Shown here: piece by piece, positions 26,101-34,267 of the stretch
Layout of the letters: each line of letters opens with the position of its first letter
Position numbering within the stretch: position 1 is the stretch's first letter
NCBI RefSeq assembly: GCF_001020565.1
Contig: NZ_LDAS01000001.1
Coordinates: 3,434,520 to 3,498,519, forward strand
Source of the DNA: Maribacter thermophilus
Lineage (GTDB): Bacteria; Bacteroidota; Bacteroidia; Flavobacteriales; Flavobacteriaceae
Length of the DNA: 64,000 bases
Direction: 5' to 3'
Program-made: the position numbers and the translations under genes
The notes under the pieces: generated by a model
What the model saw: the letters and a program-made list of their open reading frames with translations, nothing else
What the model was told of the DNA's origin: nothing
Databases searched by the model: none

Positions 26101-26874
26101 AATACCGAAAACAATGACGATGAACTGGGCATGGATTACAATAGGGTCCGTATTCAAAATTTTGAAGTATCCCCGTCATTGGTTTGGAGAAGCCAAATGG
26201 GAGCAAAGTTCAGAACAGGAATTTCATATGAAACTATCGAGGTAGAGGAAACGGATAACAGGTTTATAAACACTTTTTACCAAGAAAATGGGGCAGAAAC
26301 GGTAAACAGTTTCATTGGGGTACATGGTGAGTATACGTACGAAAACTATGATAATACCGGTTTTCCGACGATGGGAATGGCTACTGCCATTGAGGTAGGT
26401 TATAAAAATAATACCAACGGCGATGGTAAAAGTTTTGGTTACCTTGTTCCCAGTCTATCTTTTAATTATAAGTTGATACCTAACGGACGTCTGGTATTGG
26501 CTACCAAATGGAAAGGGCATTTGAACATAGGAAATGGGTATGAATTTTACCAAGCTGCAAGTATAGGGGGGATAGATGGATTAAGAGGATTTAGAAACCA
26601 AAGGTTTACAGGTAAAACCGCTTACTATCAGAACACGGATATAAGATATAGCCTAAGAAGAATGAAAACTAGGATCTTGCCAACATCAATGGGGCTTTTT
26701 GCCGGTTTCGATTATGGTAAGGTATGGTCTCCGTTAATCGAATCGAATGAGTGGCATACCTCATATGGGGGAGGGTTCTTTATAAACGGTTCTGATATTT
26801 TGTCTGTTAATCTTGCCTTGTTCAACAGTGTGGACGGAGCAAGATTCACTTTTGGTCTGGGCTTTGCTTTTTAG
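23161..26874 (+). CDS. Metallophosphoesterase fused to BamA-like outer-membrane beta-barrel
   Basis: A 1237-residue protein with a lipobox (LFFSGCATYK). Residues ~35-380 are a calcineurin-like phosphoesterase: LIGDAGLS, FLGDNIYP, PGNHDWYTDG, AMHHPMSSYG and ASGHEHTL (His301). The middle part (~430-760) has a kinase-like flavour, with EYVMRALKKS followed by GDWDRHVDQWRW (~608) and RPVPRDRDQVF (~635), but this is only a resemblance. The last ~340 residues are an Omp85/surface-antigen barrel with the motif GLRGFRNQRFTG (Leu1141) and a C-terminal Phe (FTFGLGFAF). It is probably in the outer membrane, with the enzymatic part on one face. It overlaps the convergent gene by four bases (TTAG). Confidence 0.88.
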   Translation: MKKYYSYILLILFFSGCATYKSKYADDGDAVDVANKKEVLHTFYLIGDAGLSPIGDMNPVLKSFKRRLDEADKNSTAIFLGDNIYPAGFPDPKDSTVAYLTAKNHLDAQLNTLTGFKGSKLFIPGNHDWYTDGLQGLKREQKYIQKILDDKDAFLPKNGCPIDVVEVNDDIAIIVLDTEWYLTNWNKKPGINDKCDIKSREKFFLELEDAIKDHREKTTIIAMHHPMSSYGIHGGQYSLRKQLYPKELPIPLPVLGTFINVLRKTTGASTEDLQNKRYLELIKRVTTLSQSSDKIVFASGHEHTLQYIEENNIPQIVSGAGSKEGSTRLLNGSRFSTGRRGYATLEVYKDGSSRVRFYGIDEKGEEVFLFTSEVLSPDAQEPDGVYTNTFPDKVKASVYSKEAVDKTGFFKAIWGDRYRKYYGKEVTAPVVLLDTLYGGLTPVKKGGGHQSKSLRLRDASGKEYVMRALKKSAELYLQSMAFKDQYVLEDLQETYTQELLEDFYTGSHPYAPFTVGKLSDAVGIYHTNPVLYYVPKQKALGKYNDVFGDELYMIEEHAGDGHGDLKSFGYSNELKSSDAMLENLRDDEKYAVDAQAYIRARLFDMIIGDWDRHVDQWRWAEFKENKKVIYRPVPRDRDQVFSKMGDGLLMGLATRIIPGLRLMEGFKEEIRSVKGFNSSPKTYALDLALLSQTAKEEWMEQASFLRENLDEKAIDEALKMFPEEVRDEEGIGEIKKILLARASHIEETANEYFDILNKFATVIGTDKDDWFEVTRLDDERTEVKVYRIIKGEKKRLFFSKIFYRSITKEIWIYGLDDDDVFEVKNEAGHKGMKVRIIGGQNNDVYTIENGKGVVVYDYKSKKNTFDKVEGAKVRLTDDYGVNTYDPLNIRSSTNQALPTIGFNPDDGIKIGFMDTYTYNGFRQNPFTQQHTLKASYYFATSGVELEYKGELANLFENWNLELKTRFTTPNFAINFFGYGNNTENNDDELGMDYNRVRIQNFEVSPSLVWRSQMGAKFRTGISYETIEVEETDNRFINTFYQENGAETVNSFIGVHGEYTYENYDNTGFPTMGMATAIEVGYKNNTNGDGKSFGYLVPSLSFNYKLIPNGRLVLATKWKGHLNIGNGYEFYQAASIGGIDGLRGFRNQRFTGKTAYYQNTDIRYSLRRMKTRILPTSMGLFAGFDYGKVWSPLIESNEWHTSYGGGFFINGSDILSVNLALFNSVDGARFTFGLGFAF

Positions 26875-27752
26875 TTCTCTTTAGGGAGGTTATAATAATA
26901 GAGATTGCCACCTCTGCCGTGCGAGCGTTCATCGGATAACAATAAAGTGTTTTCGTTCATAAAGAATACCGATTCTAGTTGTGTTCTAGTGCCTAGGTCA
27001 ATTTCTTCAATTTTTCCTTTGGTGAAATCGTCCCATGAAAATTCTGAAAAAACAAAAAGCTTTCCATAGCTGAGAGCCACAATTCTGTCACCTTTTGGAG
27101 AAATGTCCATACCTGTGATCTGGCATGTTTTCCATGTGTTGCATAGTTTTAGGCGAGATATCAATTTGGCTTCGTAAGACCCTTCAGAATCAGGCACGGT
27201 GTATACCAATGCCTCGCCCGTAAAAGGGTTTGAACGGTTTTTTGTAATAATATAAAGTTGGCTGCCATGATGAAAAAGAGCTTCTGCATCATAAAGTCTT
27301 TCAGCTTTGTGGGGAGGAAACTCTGTTTGTTCCGGGTAGCTGAAGGTTATTTTCTCTGCATCTATTTTGTCTCCCGGTTCAATTTCAGGATTGGGGACCT
27401 TATAAATGGTAAGGCGCTTCCGTTCATTAGCGTTGTTTCCTATATCGCCTATATAAACATTGCCTTGGTCGTCTTTCGCTAAATCTTCCCAATCCTTGTT
27501 TTTTGCGTTTTTTACTTTTAAGGTCTTAACGATTTTTCCATGGAAATCAACCTTGTAAATTTCGTCTTTGTTTCCACTATCTTCAATAAGCCAAACTGTA
27601 GAGTCCTTGAGGCTTACCATGCCAGAATTCTCCTTTAAACTCTTGGGTAGGTCCGTAATTACCTTAAGTTGCCCATAGTTGTTACAAGATATCGCCGTTG
27701 TAATGAATAGGAACAAATAGGTTTTGAGCCATAAATTGGTTTTTAAGATCAT
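26871..27752 (-). CDS. Lipoprotein with likely beta-propeller fold, function unknown
   Basis: A 293-residue protein with a hydrophobic start ending in a lipobox (TTAISCNN). The rest shows repeated WLIEDSG, DWEDLAKDDQGNVYIGDIGNN and GMDISPKGDRIVALSYG patterns, like the strands of a propeller as seen in NHL or SMP-30-type proteins. I cannot assign a substrate or family with confidence. Its stop overlaps that of the phosphoesterase-barrel gene. Its only same-strand upstream neighbour is the haloperoxidase gene, which ends 42 bases before its start, so the two may be co-transcribed. Confidence 0.75.
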   Translation of the reverse strand: MILKTNLWLKTYLFLFITTAISCNNYGQLKVITDLPKSLKENSGMVSLKDSTVWLIEDSGNKDEIYKVDFHGKIVKTLKVKNAKNKDWEDLAKDDQGNVYIGDIGNNANERKRLTIYKVPNPEIEPGDKIDAEKITFSYPEQTEFPPHKAERLYDAEALFHHGSQLYIITKNRSNPFTGEALVYTVPDSEGSYEAKLISRLKLCNTWKTCQITGMDISPKGDRIVALSYGKLFVFSEFSWDDFTKGKIEEIDLGTRTQLESVFFMNENTLLLSDERSHGRGGNLYYYNLPKEN

Positions 27753-27794
27753 ACAAGTGCCATGTGCTTAATGTTATGAACAAGAAGATAATAT

Positions 27795-29174
27795 TTACTC
27801 GGTGGTAACTACTTGGTCATTTTTCAACATTTTAATTTTTTTGTTTAGGTAGGCGCCAACATTTTTGCCTTGGTCAACACCTACTTCTACTGCGGAGCGG
27901 TAATGGATTCCTCCATACATTCTACTAAAAGCAGCTTCTTTGGCAGCTTCGTTAAAAGATGGGAAAGATCGTACCGGAAGCCCATATGGTAATTCGGTAT
28001 CGTCGTCAAAAGCAAATCCGTCACCAAAAATATCTGTCAATGCTGTACTGGCGGCACCTGATACTACACTATGACCACTTGTGTATTCTGGAAAAGGAGG
28101 GGTTTGTAATATGGGTACCCAGTCTTCATCAATATGTAAATTGATCAACGTTTCTGGTCTAATAAGGTTGCTTCTATATTTTTCGTCCCAACAGCTAATA
28201 AAAGCATCTGCAATGGCCATCGATGTTTTTGTATAGGCAAATACGGTTTTTGCAAAATCGCTACCGGTTTTTTTACAAGCTATTTTTGTAATACCGATCC
28301 AATGGGCACCCGGTGTAATTTTTTTGGTAGCGAACATTAGATGTCCCCTCGTTACGGACACATAAGGGTTACAGTCCCAGAATTTGGCCATTGCCACTTC
28401 TTCCGATTCATCGCCATTAGCGGTAATTCTGTTACTAATGTCATAGATTTCTTTGACCTCTTTGTAAAAGTCGGAACCTTCTTCCATAGAAAAAGGAGGA
28501 GGGGGAACAGGTTTAAATTGAGATGCCGAATCCAAGAAAAAAGGTCTGATCTTGTCCCAATGGGGTTCAATGCCGTCCATGTATGCCGGTGGTGTGGGTT
28601 GCCATCTAGCTGGGTCATTGGTGTCCACCGTAAATTTGGGCATGGTGCGGGTCTCGTTATATTTATCGTTGTTCATCCATTTTTTTATGTGTTCGGCAAC
28701 CTTTGTACCGTAAGCCATGGATGCTTCAAATTCTTTTTCGTTGGTAGATTTCCACTTATTAAAAAGGCTATCTTGAAATACGTTAAACTTGTCCTCAGAG
28801 AAAATAAGTTGCTTACTAATGTTCATATGGGCTATGATGGCCGCTAAATTTGGGTTTACACCTGCAATCGAATCTAGTTTTGGAATCGGGGTAAGTTCAT
28901 TCACTTGTCCGGCCAAAGATTGGTATTCAGGATTCACCTGTGCCACAATTTCGTAAGCCGCAATATTTGGATAGGCAAATATTCTACTTGCCACTGGTGG
29001 AGAGAATATATCATGGACCATAATATCCACGACCTTATCAATAGAGGTATGCAGGTCTTCGGGGGTTACAATGATCGGTTCTTCTTTCGTTGTCGTTTCG
29101 GCACATGAAAATACAATAAACAGAAGTATTAAAACTGAAATTCGTTTAAACATATCTTGTGGTTTTATTTTCAT
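27795..29174 (-). CDS. Vanadium-dependent haloperoxidase / PAP2 superfamily lipoprotein
   Basis: A 459-residue protein with a hydrophobic start and lipobox (FIVFSCAE). An ATG seven codons in (29153) would give a more usual signal peptide. The vanadate/phosphate-binding motifs are all present: Lys...Arg-Pro in KYRSNLIRPETL, the YTSGHS motif with His368, and RMYGGIHYRSA with His424. In vanadium haloperoxidases the same residues bind vanadate. In PAP2 phosphatases they act on phosphate, so peroxidase activity is likely but not proven. Such enzymes in marine flavobacteria use hydrogen peroxide to oxidise iodide or bromide. It is divergent from the maltose genes, with 251 bases between. Confidence 0.88.
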   Translation of the reverse strand: MKIKPQDMFKRISVLILLFIVFSCAETTTKEEPIIVTPEDLHTSIDKVVDIMVHDIFSPPVASRIFAYPNIAAYEIVAQVNPEYQSLAGQVNELTPIPKLDSIAGVNPNLAAIIAHMNISKQLIFSEDKFNVFQDSLFNKWKSTNEKEFEASMAYGTKVAEHIKKWMNNDKYNETRTMPKFTVDTNDPARWQPTPPAYMDGIEPHWDKIRPFFLDSASQFKPVPPPPFSMEEGSDFYKEVKEIYDISNRITANGDESEEVAMAKFWDCNPYVSVTRGHLMFATKKITPGAHWIGITKIACKKTGSDFAKTVFAYTKTSMAIADAFISCWDEKYRSNLIRPETLINLHIDEDWVPILQTPPFPEYTSGHSVVSGAASTALTDIFGDGFAFDDDTELPYGLPVRSFPSFNEAAKEAAFSRMYGGIHYRSAVEVGVDQGKNVGAYLNKKIKMLKNDQVVTTE

Positions 29175-29272
29175 CCTAGGTGGTTGGAATTATAACAGAA
29201 GAAACAAAATTACATTATTTTACCTGCGATTCAAGGCTTTACCGTTAAATATGGAATTAACTTAAACATATT

Positions 29273-29289
29273 AAACTTTCGTTAAGTTT
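29273..29289. repeat. Inverted repeat AAACTT-TCGTT-AAGTTT, possible operator
   Basis: A perfect 6-base inverted repeat with a 5-base spacer in the middle of the divergent gap between the haloperoxidase gene and the maltose genes (29175-29425). It would suit a dimeric regulator, but no regulator gene is adjacent. An AT-rich region can show such repeats by chance. Confidence 0.25.
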
Positions 29290-29412
29290 CATTAATGTTT
29301 TCTTGGGGAATTTTGGGCGTTTGGCAAGCCGTTAACGTAAAAGGGCGATAAGGTGTAAGTTATGCCAAGTATTTCAGCTATTCGGGTGGTATATAGATCC
29401 ACTATCAATTAG

Positions 29413-29420
29413 TACTTTTG
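29413..29420 (+). promoter_or_regulatory. Possible promoter -7 element (TACTTTTG) of maltose operon
   Basis: It matches TAnnTTTG exactly but ends only five bases before the ATG of the beta-phosphoglucomutase gene. If this is the real promoter, the message would be leaderless or nearly so. No convincing -33 TTG is seen. Confidence 0.35.
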
Positions 29421-29425
29421 TTGGT

Positions 29426-30076
29426 ATGGGAAAAAAAGGATTTGTATTTGATTTAGACGGGGTAATAGTAGATACGGCCAAGTACCATTATCTGGCTTGG
29501 AAAAAATTGGCCGGTGAATTGGGGTTTGTGTTTACCGAAGAGCAAAATGAACTGTTTAAGGGTGTAAGTAGAAAAAGATGTCTTGAAATTTTACTAGAGA
29601 TCGGAAACATAAAGGCCAACCAAGAACAATTCGATAAATGGATGAAGGAGAAAAATGAAGATTACTTGGCCTACATAGAAAAGATGGGCAAATCGGAAAT
29701 TTTGCCCGATGTACCAAGGGTGCTTTCATTTCTTAAGAATAGGAACGTTAAGATCGCTTTAGGCTCTGCCAGTAAAAATGCCCGTACAATTTTAGAAAAA
29801 GTAGAATTGCTCCCTTATTTTGACAGCATTGTTGATGGCAACGATGTGTCAAAGGCGAAGCCCGACCCCCAAGTATTTTTGATAGCGGCCAAGAACTTAC
29901 ATGTAGATCCTATGGATTGCGTGGTTTTTGAGGATGCTGTGGCCGGTATTCAAGCGGCAAATAATGCAAAAATGGTAAGTATTGGAATCGGCGATAGTGA
30001 TATTCTTAACGAAGCCAAATATAATTTCAATGATTTTACCGAAATTGGAGATGATTTTTTAGAATCACTTCTGTAA
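29426..30076 (+). CDS. pgmB: Beta-phosphoglucomutase (HAD superfamily)
   Basis: A 216-residue cytoplasmic HAD enzyme. The catalytic pair is Asp9 and Asp11 in DLDGVIVDT, with the helical cap in between. Later come GSASKNARTILE, KPDPQVFL and the acidic end FEDAVAGIQAA. It converts beta-glucose 1-phosphate to glucose 6-phosphate. The next gene is a GH65 phosphorylase, whose product is beta-glucose 1-phosphate, so the two form a standard maltose-phosphorolysis pair. The start is fixed by the catalytic motif lying nine residues in. Confidence 0.92.
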   Translation: MGKKGFVFDLDGVIVDTAKYHYLAWKKLAGELGFVFTEEQNELFKGVSRKRCLEILLEIGNIKANQEQFDKWMKEKNEDYLAYIEKMGKSEILPDVPRVLSFLKNRNVKIALGSASKNARTILEKVELLPYFDSIVDGNDVSKAKPDPQVFLIAAKNLHVDPMDCVVFEDAVAGIQAANNAKMVSIGIGDSDILNEAKYNFNDFTEIGDDFLESLL

Positions 30077-30094
30077 TAATGCCCAAAGGCATTA
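30077..30094 (+). other. Intercistronic hairpin after pgmB
   Basis: TAATGCC-CAAA-GGCATTA is a perfect 7-base stem with a 4-base loop starting at the base after the pgmB stop. Only a short weak T stretch follows, so it may be an mRNA-stabilising or partial terminator structure that sets the level of the downstream GH65 gene, rather than a full terminator. Confidence 0.45.
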
Positions 30095-30132
30095 CTTTAA
30101 GGGACCGATTAAATTTGAACATCAGATAATAA

Positions 30133-32448
30133 ATGAATCAAGACTATATAAAAGCGAACAAATGGTCCATTATAGAAGAAGGCTTTGATACCGATAGGGT
30201 AAAATCTTCCGAAAGCCTTTTTAGTCTAGGAAACGGTGCCATGGGGCAACGCGCCAATTTTGAGGAAACATATACGGGGCCGTCATTTCAAGGTAGTTAT
30301 ATAGCCGGGGTCTATTATCCCGATAAAACCCGGGTAGGGTGGTGGAAAAACGGATACCCCGAGTACTTTGCCAAAGTTTTGAACGCACCTAATTGGATCG
30401 GTATAAAGCTTTTTGTGAACGATACCGAGTTAGATTTGGCTACCTGTAAAAAGGTATCGGATTTTAGACGTGAACTCGATATGAAAGAAGGTTGGTATAA
30501 ACGTAGTTTCAATGCCTTGCTTCCTAACAACGTGGAAATATCTGTAGAAGTAGTAAGGTTCTTGAGCCTATATTTAGACGAGGTTGGGGCCATTTCTTAT
30601 AAAGTACATGTATTAAATACGGATGCTACGGTGGTTTTTGAGCCCTATCTGGATAGTGGTATTACCAATGAGGATAGTAATTGGGACGATAAATTTTGGA
30701 ATACGACCCATATGGCTACAGCAGAAAACCGTGCTTTTATAGAGGCCCATACCATGAAGACCAATTTTAGCACATGTACCTTTATGCAGGCTTCTTTGGA
30801 TTATAACGGACAAAGTATAAAAGGTACTTTCGGTACAGGTTCTGAAACATATGTTTCAATGAGCTTTTCTCAAAAGGTCAAGGCCGGAGAAGAGCTTACA
30901 TTAACAAAATTCGGAGGGTATACCGTATCTAGAAACCATCCGGAAAATAAGTTGATAGATGCCGCCAATAAAGCTTTGGATAAGGCATCGACCATGGGTT
31001 TTGAACAATTGTTGCAGAAACAAAAAGAAGCATGGGCATCTATATGGGAAATGAGCGATATCGTCATTGAAGGCGATATAAAGGCCCAGCAAGGTATCCG
31101 ATTTAATATTTTTCAGCTCAACCAAACGTATTTGGGTACCGATTCTCGATTAAATATTGGTCCCAAAGGTTTTACGGGAGAAAAGTATGGCGGTAGTACC
31201 TATTGGGATACGGAGGCCTATTGCATTCCATTTTACATGGCGACCAAAGACGAGAAGGTTGCCAGAAATCTGTTAAAGTACAGGTACAATCATCTGGGTA
31301 AAGCTATTGAAAATGCTGAAAAATTAGGATTTTCAAATGGTGCGGCATTATATCCTATGGTAACCATGAACGGGGAGGAGTGCCATAATGAGTGGGAAAT
31401 TACCTTTGAGGAAATCCATAGAAACGGAGCTATTGTCTTTGCTATCTATAATTATTATAGATATACCGGTGATTATAGCTATATACCTGAGATGGGGTTG
31501 GAAGTATTGATCGGTATAGCAAGATTTTGGTATCAACGGGCCAATTTCTCTACCAGTAAGGGTAAATATATGATACTGGGCGTTACGGGCCCTAATGAAT
31601 ACGAGAACAATGTAAATAATAACTGGTACACTAATTATTTGGCCCAATGGTGTATTCGTTTTACGATAGAACAGATTAAAAAAGTTAAAGAAGGGTATCC
31701 AAAAGATTATAACAGGGTATTGGGGAAAACAAATCTTACCCATAAAGAATGTGACGAATGGGAAAAAGTAGCGGACAATATGTATTTTCCTTATTCAGAG
31801 GAGCACGGAGTCTTTTTGCAACAAGACGGATTTTTGGATAAAGAGTTGGTTCGTGTTAGTGATTTGAAAAAAGACCAACGTCCCATAAACCAAAAATGGA
31901 GCTGGGACCGCATATTACGGTCGCCCTACATTAAGCAGGCCGATGTTCTTCAAGGCTTTTATTTCTTCGAGGAAAATTTTTCTACCGAAGATTTAGAAAA
32001 ACACTTTGATTTTTATGAGCCTTTTACGGTGCATGAGTCTTCGTTATCACCTTGTGTGCATAGTATTTTGGCTGCAAAATTGGGTAGGATGGAACAAGCG
32101 TACCAATTTTATTTAAGAACATCTAGATTGGATCTAGATGATTATAACAAAGAAGTGGAAGAGGGGTTGCATATAACGTCTATGGTCGGTACTTGGATGA
32201 GCATTGTCGAAGGTTTTGGAGGTATGCGGGTCATTAAGGGCATGTTGTCATTTGAACCACGCATTCCAAAACAATGGGAGCTATATTCATTTAAGGTAAA
32301 CTTCAGAAACAGGATAATTAAGGTTACGGTGTCGTCCAATGAACTAATGTTCGAGTTGACCGGAAAAGAGGAAATCGATATAAGAGTAGTAGGCAAAGAG
32401 GTGAAATTGACACCGAATAAGCCAGTGGGTATAGAGGTAAAACATTAA
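30133..32448 (+). CDS. GH65 family phosphorylase (maltose phosphorylase type)
   Basis: A 771-residue cytoplasmic enzyme with the three-part GH65 layout: an N-terminal beta-sandwich (~1-270), an alpha/alpha barrel, and a small C-terminal beta domain. The general acid is the Glu of GPNEYENNV (Glu489). Barrel motifs YWDTEAYCIPFY and GEECHNEWE are present, and the phosphate-binding region is near HESSLSPCVHS. GH65 members act by phosphorolysis on maltose, trehalose, kojibiose or nigerose. With pgmB upstream and an alpha-amylase downstream, maltose is the likely substrate, releasing glucose and beta-glucose 1-phosphate. Confidence 0.9.
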   Translation: MNQDYIKANKWSIIEEGFDTDRVKSSESLFSLGNGAMGQRANFEETYTGPSFQGSYIAGVYYPDKTRVGWWKNGYPEYFAKVLNAPNWIGIKLFVNDTELDLATCKKVSDFRRELDMKEGWYKRSFNALLPNNVEISVEVVRFLSLYLDEVGAISYKVHVLNTDATVVFEPYLDSGITNEDSNWDDKFWNTTHMATAENRAFIEAHTMKTNFSTCTFMQASLDYNGQSIKGTFGTGSETYVSMSFSQKVKAGEELTLTKFGGYTVSRNHPENKLIDAANKALDKASTMGFEQLLQKQKEAWASIWEMSDIVIEGDIKAQQGIRFNIFQLNQTYLGTDSRLNIGPKGFTGEKYGGSTYWDTEAYCIPFYMATKDEKVARNLLKYRYNHLGKAIENAEKLGFSNGAALYPMVTMNGEECHNEWEITFEEIHRNGAIVFAIYNYYRYTGDYSYIPEMGLEVLIGIARFWYQRANFSTSKGKYMILGVTGPNEYENNVNNNWYTNYLAQWCIRFTIEQIKKVKEGYPKDYNRVLGKTNLTHKECDEWEKVADNMYFPYSEEHGVFLQQDGFLDKELVRVSDLKKDQRPINQKWSWDRILRSPYIKQADVLQGFYFFEENFSTEDLEKHFDFYEPFTVHESSLSPCVHSILAAKLGRMEQAYQFYLRTSRLDLDDYNKEVEEGLHITSMVGTWMSIVEGFGGMRVIKGMLSFEPRIPKQWELYSFKVNFRNRIIKVTVSSNELMFELTGKEEIDIRVVGKEVKLTPNKPVGIEVKH

Positions 32449-32495
32449 ATTAACAAAAGATAATCGTGTTTTTTACGAATTAGGATTAATGGAAT

Positions 32496-34265
32496 ATGAA
32501 CAGTAAAATAGTTGTTTACCATGTCTTTACAAGACTTTTTGGTAACACGAATACCTCCAATAAACCTTGGGGGACCATTGAGGAAAACGGAGTAGGTAAA
32601 TTTGCCGATTTTTCTGATAAGGCTTTGTCGGAAATAAAGGATTTGGGAGTAACCCATATTTGGTATACAGGGGTGCTCCATCATGCGGTAATAAGGGATT
32701 ATACGGCATATGGTATTTCTAATGACGATCCAAATATAGTGAAGGGCAGGGCGGGTTCTCCCTATGCCGTTAAAGATTATTACAACGTAAATCCTGATTT
32801 GGCCATCGATCCGGCCAACAGGTTGGAAGAGTTCAAGGCCTTGATAGATAGAACTCATGAACAAGGCATGAAAGTTATTATAGATATTGTTCCCAATCAT
32901 GTGTCAAGGGCCTATGAGAGTATTACAAATCCAAAAGGAGGCAAAAGTTTTGGTGCTGACGATGATGTTACCGTTACCTATAAAAAAAACAATAACTTTT
33001 ATTATATACCTGGATCCGATTTTGAAGTGCCGGACTGGCAAGAAGGTTATAAGCCTTTAGGGGGAGAAGAAAATGAAACCATTGGCACTTTCATAGAAAA
33101 ACCTGCCAAATGGACCGGTAATGGATCTAGAAGCCCCAAGCCCAATATGAACGATTGGTACGAGACCGTGCGGGTAAATTATGGCGTAAGACCAGATGGT
33201 AGTGTCGATTTTGACTTGCTTCCGCATGATTTTGGAGAAAGGGATTATGAAGAACATTTTAAATTTTGGAAACACAAAGACGTACCGGATTCTTGGGTCA
33301 AGTTTAAGAACATTGCCCTGTACTGGTTAGATTTTGGAGTTGATGGATTTAGGTATGATATGGCAGAGATGGTGCCTGTAGAGTTTTGGAGTTATATGAA
33401 CTCTTCCATCAAAATGAAAAATAAGGAAGCCTTTCTAATGGCAGAGGTGTATAACCCAGATTTGTATAGAACCTATATTCATAAGGGTAAGATGGATTAT
33501 CTATATGATAAAGTGGATTTTTACGACGGGTTAAAACATATTATGAAGGGCTATGGCTGGTCCGATCATATTCCTGTAGTACAAAAAGGACTGCAAGATA
33601 TAGAACACCATATGCTCCATTTTTTAGAAAATCATGACGAGCAGCGTATTGCCAGTCCCGAGTTTGTGGGCAATGCCGAAATTGCAAAACCTGCGATGGT
33701 GGTGTCGGCGACCATAAGCACGTCTCCTACCATGATATATTTTGGTCAGGAAGTAGGGGAGCCCGCAGCTGAAGATGCGGGATTTGGAAGTGCTTCTAGA
33801 ACATCTATCTTCGATTATATAGGAGTACCCCATTTTCAAAGATGGGTAAACAATAAAAAGTTTGATGGGGGCCAATTAAGCAAGGAAGAGAAGTCCTTAA
33901 GGCATTTTTACAAAAAATTGTTGAACTTTACCAATAACAGTAAAGCCTTGATGGGCCATTATCGTGAAATCCATTTTTATAATAAAGAACTTACCGAGAA
34001 CTATAATCACAGGGTACTGTCGTTTGTGCGTTGGTCCAAAGATCAAAAATTGATAATTGTCGTTAATTTTGATGTGCATGAGTCTTTCTCTTTTGATCTA
34101 AAATTACCGGTAGACCTTATAGAAGAATGGAGAATGAAGGAAGGTCCATATAAGTTGTTAGATGCTCTTTACGGTGCAGAAAATGAGTTGAACATAATAA
34201 ATAGGGAAGGTCATGTGGCGGTTGACCTAGCCCCGTTACAATCGTATATTTTTGAAATTTATTGA
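32496..34265 (+). CDS. GH13 alpha-amylase family glycoside hydrolase (cytoplasmic)
   Basis: A 589-residue enzyme without a signal peptide. The GH13 blocks are DIVPNHV (~130), the nucleophile Asp288 in GFRYDMAEM, the acid/base Glu317 in FLMAEVYNP, and the transition-state Asp381 in FLENHDEQRI. A C-terminal beta domain follows. It likely trims maltodextrins inside the cell, feeding the GH65 phosphorylase. Subfamily members may transfer glucosyl units instead of only hydrolysing. It follows the GH65 gene by 47 bases and belongs to the same operon. Confidence 0.9.
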   Translation: MNSKIVVYHVFTRLFGNTNTSNKPWGTIEENGVGKFADFSDKALSEIKDLGVTHIWYTGVLHHAVIRDYTAYGISNDDPNIVKGRAGSPYAVKDYYNVNPDLAIDPANRLEEFKALIDRTHEQGMKVIIDIVPNHVSRAYESITNPKGGKSFGADDDVTVTYKKNNNFYYIPGSDFEVPDWQEGYKPLGGEENETIGTFIEKPAKWTGNGSRSPKPNMNDWYETVRVNYGVRPDGSVDFDLLPHDFGERDYEEHFKFWKHKDVPDSWVKFKNIALYWLDFGVDGFRYDMAEMVPVEFWSYMNSSIKMKNKEAFLMAEVYNPDLYRTYIHKGKMDYLYDKVDFYDGLKHIMKGYGWSDHIPVVQKGLQDIEHHMLHFLENHDEQRIASPEFVGNAEIAKPAMVVSATISTSPTMIYFGQEVGEPAAEDAGFGSASRTSIFDYIGVPHFQRWVNNKKFDGGQLSKEEKSLRHFYKKLLNFTNNSKALMGHYREIHFYNKELTENYNHRVLSFVRWSKDQKLIIVVNFDVHESFSFDLKLPVDLIEEWRMKEGPYKLLDALYGAENELNIINREGHVAVDLAPLQSYIFEIY

Positions 34266-34267
34266 AT

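Noticed and set aside
21885-26874. A complete Pycsar anti-phage system
   Set aside because: Only an effector-like domain is seen. No pyrimidine cyclase gene lies in the neighbourhood, and the HD fusion may be a housekeeping protein.
28341-28847. A 168-residue plus-strand ORF
   Set aside because: It is antisense to the haloperoxidase gene, whose motifs are intact.
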